From assembly GCA_021741795.1 (NCBI GenBank), contig JAIOXC010000075.1, positions 1 to 6,479 of the forward strand: 6,479 nt of DNA, in the 5' to 3' direction. The notes under the pieces are model-generated. The model saw only the letters and a program-made list of their open reading frames with translations. It was not told the origin of the DNA and ran no database searches. This stretch comes from Ilumatobacteraceae bacterium. GTDB taxonomy: Bacteria > Actinomycetota > Acidimicrobiia > Acidimicrobiales > Ilumatobacteraceae. The position numbers were made by a program, and so were the translations under genes. The stretch's first letter is position 1. Each line of letters starts with the position of its first letter. Below, piece by piece: positions 4,634-6,479 of this stretch.

Positions 4634-6061
4634 ATGACTAACTACAACCAGGTGTACATCAACGGCAAATGGGTTGCTCCAAGTAGCACCGACACGATTG
4701 AGGTTTGGGATTCGACCGATGAGTCGGTCATGGCCACCATTCCTTCATGCACCGCAAAAGAAGTAGACCTCGCCGCCAAAGCTGCGCGCGCCGCATTCGA
4801 TTCGTGGTCGGCACTCGACGCACAAGAGCGTGGAAAATACATGAGTCGCATTGGTGATGGTTTGGCTGCACGCATGGACGAGATTGCCTCGGCCATCTCG
4901 CGCGAGACGGGCATGACCAAGTTTTTGAGCCAGATGATTCAAGTTGGTTTGCCAATCAACTCGTTTAAGCAGGCTGCGTCAATCGCCGAAAACTACTCGT
5001 ACTCACGCGAAGTTGGTTCGTCTGTTGTTGTGCGCGAGCCAATTGGTGTTGTTGGTTGCATCACGCCGTGGAATTACCCGTTGCACCAGATCGCTGCCAA
5101 GGTGGCGTTTGCGATGGCCGCTGGTTGCACCGTGGTGCTCAAGCCAAGCGAGATTGCGCCACTCGACGCATTCATACTCGCCGAGATCATTGACGAAATC
5201 GGTTTGCCTGCAGGTGTGTTCAACATGATCACTGGTACCGGCCCAGTTGTTGGCGAAGCAATGTCGGCCCATACAGACATTGACATGATGTCATTCACGG
5301 GATCAACCCGTGCAGGACGTCGCGTGAGCCAAGTATCTGCCGAGACAATCAAAAAGGTTGCTCTCGAGTTGGGCGGCAAGTCGGCCAACATCATTTGCGC
5401 CGATCTCGACACCGAGACATTTGCTAAGGCTGTGTCGTCAGGTGTTGGCAAAGCATTTCTCAATAGCGGACAAACATGCTCGGCACTCACCCGCATGCTC
5501 GTTCCAAAAGCACGCCTTGGAGAAGCAGAAGCAATTCTCACTGCAGCGGGCAACGCAGTTGTTGTAGGAGATCCGTTTGAAAAGACAACGCACCTTGGAC
5601 CTCTTGCATCGGCCGCACAACGCGACCGCGTCAATGGCTTTATCCAAAAAGGCATCGATGAGGGCGCAAAGGTTCTTGTCGGTGGTGTTGGTGTGCCAGA
5701 AGGCGTGTCGAAGGGTTACTACGTTAAGCCAACAATTTTCTCCAATGTGACAACGTCGATGACGATTGCCCAAGAAGAGATTTTTGGACCAGTCTTGAGC
5801 GTCATTGCATACAACGACGAAGAAGATGCAATCCGCATTGCTAACGACACGGTGTACGGCCTAGCCGGCGGCGTATGGGCTGCCGACAAAGATCATGCGA
5901 TTGCAATTGCACGTCGCATGCGCACTGGTCAGGTTGAAGTCAACGGTGGAGCATTTAATGCCAACGCACCGTTTGGTGGATACAAGCAGTCTGGTGTTGG
6001 TCGTGAATACGGCGACTACGGCTTCGAGGAATTTCTCGAGATCAAGAGCATGCAGCTCTAA
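4634..6061 (+). CDS. Aldehyde dehydrogenase family protein, NAD(P)-dependent
   Basis: This 475-aa enzyme oxidises an aldehyde to the acid in the cytoplasm with NAD(P)+. It has the full family layout. TPWNYP (144-149) holds the oxyanion Asn147, and Lys170 in VVLKPSE contacts the cofactor. FTGSTRAGRRV (221-231) is the Rossmann turn. LELGGKS (244-250) holds the general base Glu245, NSGQTCSA (277-284) the nucleophile Cys282, and EEIFGPV (381-387) the ribose-binding Glu382. The C-terminal oligomerisation tail is APFGGYKQSGVGREYGDYGF followed by EEFLEIKSMQL. All catalytic residues are present. The family is too broad to name the substrate; betaine-aldehyde-like or general short-chain aldehydes are possible. 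The start at 4634 agrees with the GGGAG site and with homology beginning at YINGKWV. The gene is apparently alone, divergent from the tRNA-like gene and convergent with the ABC gene 4 bp away. Confidence 0.95.
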   Translation: MTNYNQVYINGKWVAPSSTDTIEVWDSTDESVMATIPSCTAKEVDLAAKAARAAFDSWSALDAQERGKYMSRIGDGLAARMDEIASAISRETGMTKFLSQMIQVGLPINSFKQAASIAENYSYSREVGSSVVVREPIGVVGCITPWNYPLHQIAAKVAFAMAAGCTVVLKPSEIAPLDAFILAEIIDEIGLPAGVFNMITGTGPVVGEAMSAHTDIDMMSFTGSTRAGRRVSQVSAETIKKVALELGGKSANIICADLDTETFAKAVSSGVGKAFLNSGQTCSALTRMLVPKARLGEAEAILTAAGNAVVVGDPFEKTTHLGPLASAAQRDRVNGFIQKGIDEGAKVLVGGVGVPEGVSKGYYVKPTIFSNVTTSMTIAQEEIFGPVLSVIAYNDEEDAIRIANDTVYGLAGGVWAADKDHAIAIARRMRTGQVEVNGGAFNANAPFGGYKQSGVGREYGDYGFEEFLEIKSMQL

Positions 6062-6065
6062 ACAC

Positions 6066-6479
6066 TTAGCTCACAATTTGTGAAGTTTGCCAGGCGCTAG
6101 CCAACGCTGCATAGCGTCCATTTTTGGCAATGAGTTCGGCATGTGTGCCGTACTCGGCTACTTGCGCTGCGTCAATCACCGCAATGTGGTCGGCGCGTTG
6201 CACTGTTGATAGGCGGTGAGCAACAACGATCACGGTGCGACCGCTCATCAGGCGTTCGAGTGCGCGCTCTACTTCGGCTTCGGTGCCTGGGTCGAGATTG
6301 GACGTTGCTTCATCAAGCACCAATACCGCTGGATCGACAAGCGCTGCTCGTGCAAGCGCAACAAGTTGACGCTCACCCGCCGACAATCGGCTGCCGCGCT
6401 CGCGCACTTCGGTGTCGAGACCATCAGGAAACTGTGCGAAGTGTTCGGTTGCAGAGATGGCATCGACTGCAGCATCGAT
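6066..6479 (-). CDS. ABC exporter, C-terminal nucleotide-binding domain (partial)
   Basis: The last 137 residues of an ATP-binding cassette are visible; the start lies beyond the window. The frame reads open to the edge. It contains FAQFPDGLDTEVRERGSRLS (14-33), the signature LSAGERQ (32-38, for LSGGQ), Walker B VLVLDEATSNLD (Asp56, Glu57) and the H-loop AHRLST (His88). It ends with the EYGTHAELI segment typical of exporter NBDs. This arrangement is characteristic of ABCB-type multidrug or lipid exporters, in which a six-helix membrane domain precedes the NBD. The substrate cannot be inferred. Walker A and any membrane domain lie outside the window. The stop is 4 bp from the aldehyde dehydrogenase stop, with no clear terminator between. 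Confidence 0.93.
   Translation of the reverse strand: MDAAVDAISATEHFAQFPDGLDTEVRERGSRLSAGERQLVALARAALVDPAVLVLDEATSNLDPGTEAEVERALERLMSGRTVIVVAHRLSTVQRADHIAVIDAAQVAEYGTHAELIAKNGRYAALASAWQTSQIVS

Noticed and set aside
5074..5655. Minus-strand open frame (193 codons) inside the aldehyde dehydrogenase gene
   Set aside because: It is antisense to an enzyme with complete motifs, and its translation has no recognisable features.

Overview
This 6.5 kb window looks like ordinary chromosome of an actinobacterium, most likely a moderate-GC aquatic member of the Acidimicrobiia. That placement is inference. It rests on roughly even GC content, apparent leaderless starts, and FadE-like and ABC-exporter sequence styles typical of Actinomycetota. 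No marker gene in the window fixes the taxonomy.

Layout, left to right. Positions 1-63 hold the first 21 codons of a probable minus-strand gene that resembles a NifU-N-like scaffold protein. It is divergent from a plus-strand acyl-CoA dehydrogenase (126-1391). Both starts have a TANNNT -10 box exactly 7 nt upstream, so the pair looks like two leaderless genes sharing a 62-bp intergenic region. The dehydrogenase runs tail-to-tail into a minus-strand toxin-antitoxin module, and the stop codons overlap. The module consists of a ribbon-helix-helix antitoxin (1768-1965) and a Doc-family toxin (1388-1771). The two genes are coupled by a GTGA overlap and preceded by a perfect 19-bp palindromic operator. 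Upstream on the same strand are an M17 leucyl aminopeptidase (2047-3528) and a PduO-type cob(I)alamin adenosyltransferase (3563-4111), 34 bp apart.

The 522 bp between the adenosyltransferase and the next gene contain no protein gene but are densely structured. They hold a minus-strand tRNA-like gene with an abnormal, probably 8-nt anticodon loop. It is followed by a rho-independent terminator and then by a second strong one. A 32-bp direct repeat brackets this whole unit. A cluster of CTTGAC half-sites lies in front of the adenosyltransferase.

The right end carries a plus-strand NAD(P)-dependent aldehyde dehydrogenase (4634-6061). It converges, with a 4-bp gap, on the C-terminal nucleotide-binding domain of an ABC exporter (6066 to the window end).

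The genes do not form one pathway. The acyl-CoA and aldehyde dehydrogenases fit catabolism of organic substrates, the adenosyltransferase supplies coenzyme B12, and the aminopeptidase serves peptide turnover. The unusual parts are the bracketed tRNA-like locus and the toxin-antitoxin operon; no clear new multi-gene system is visible.
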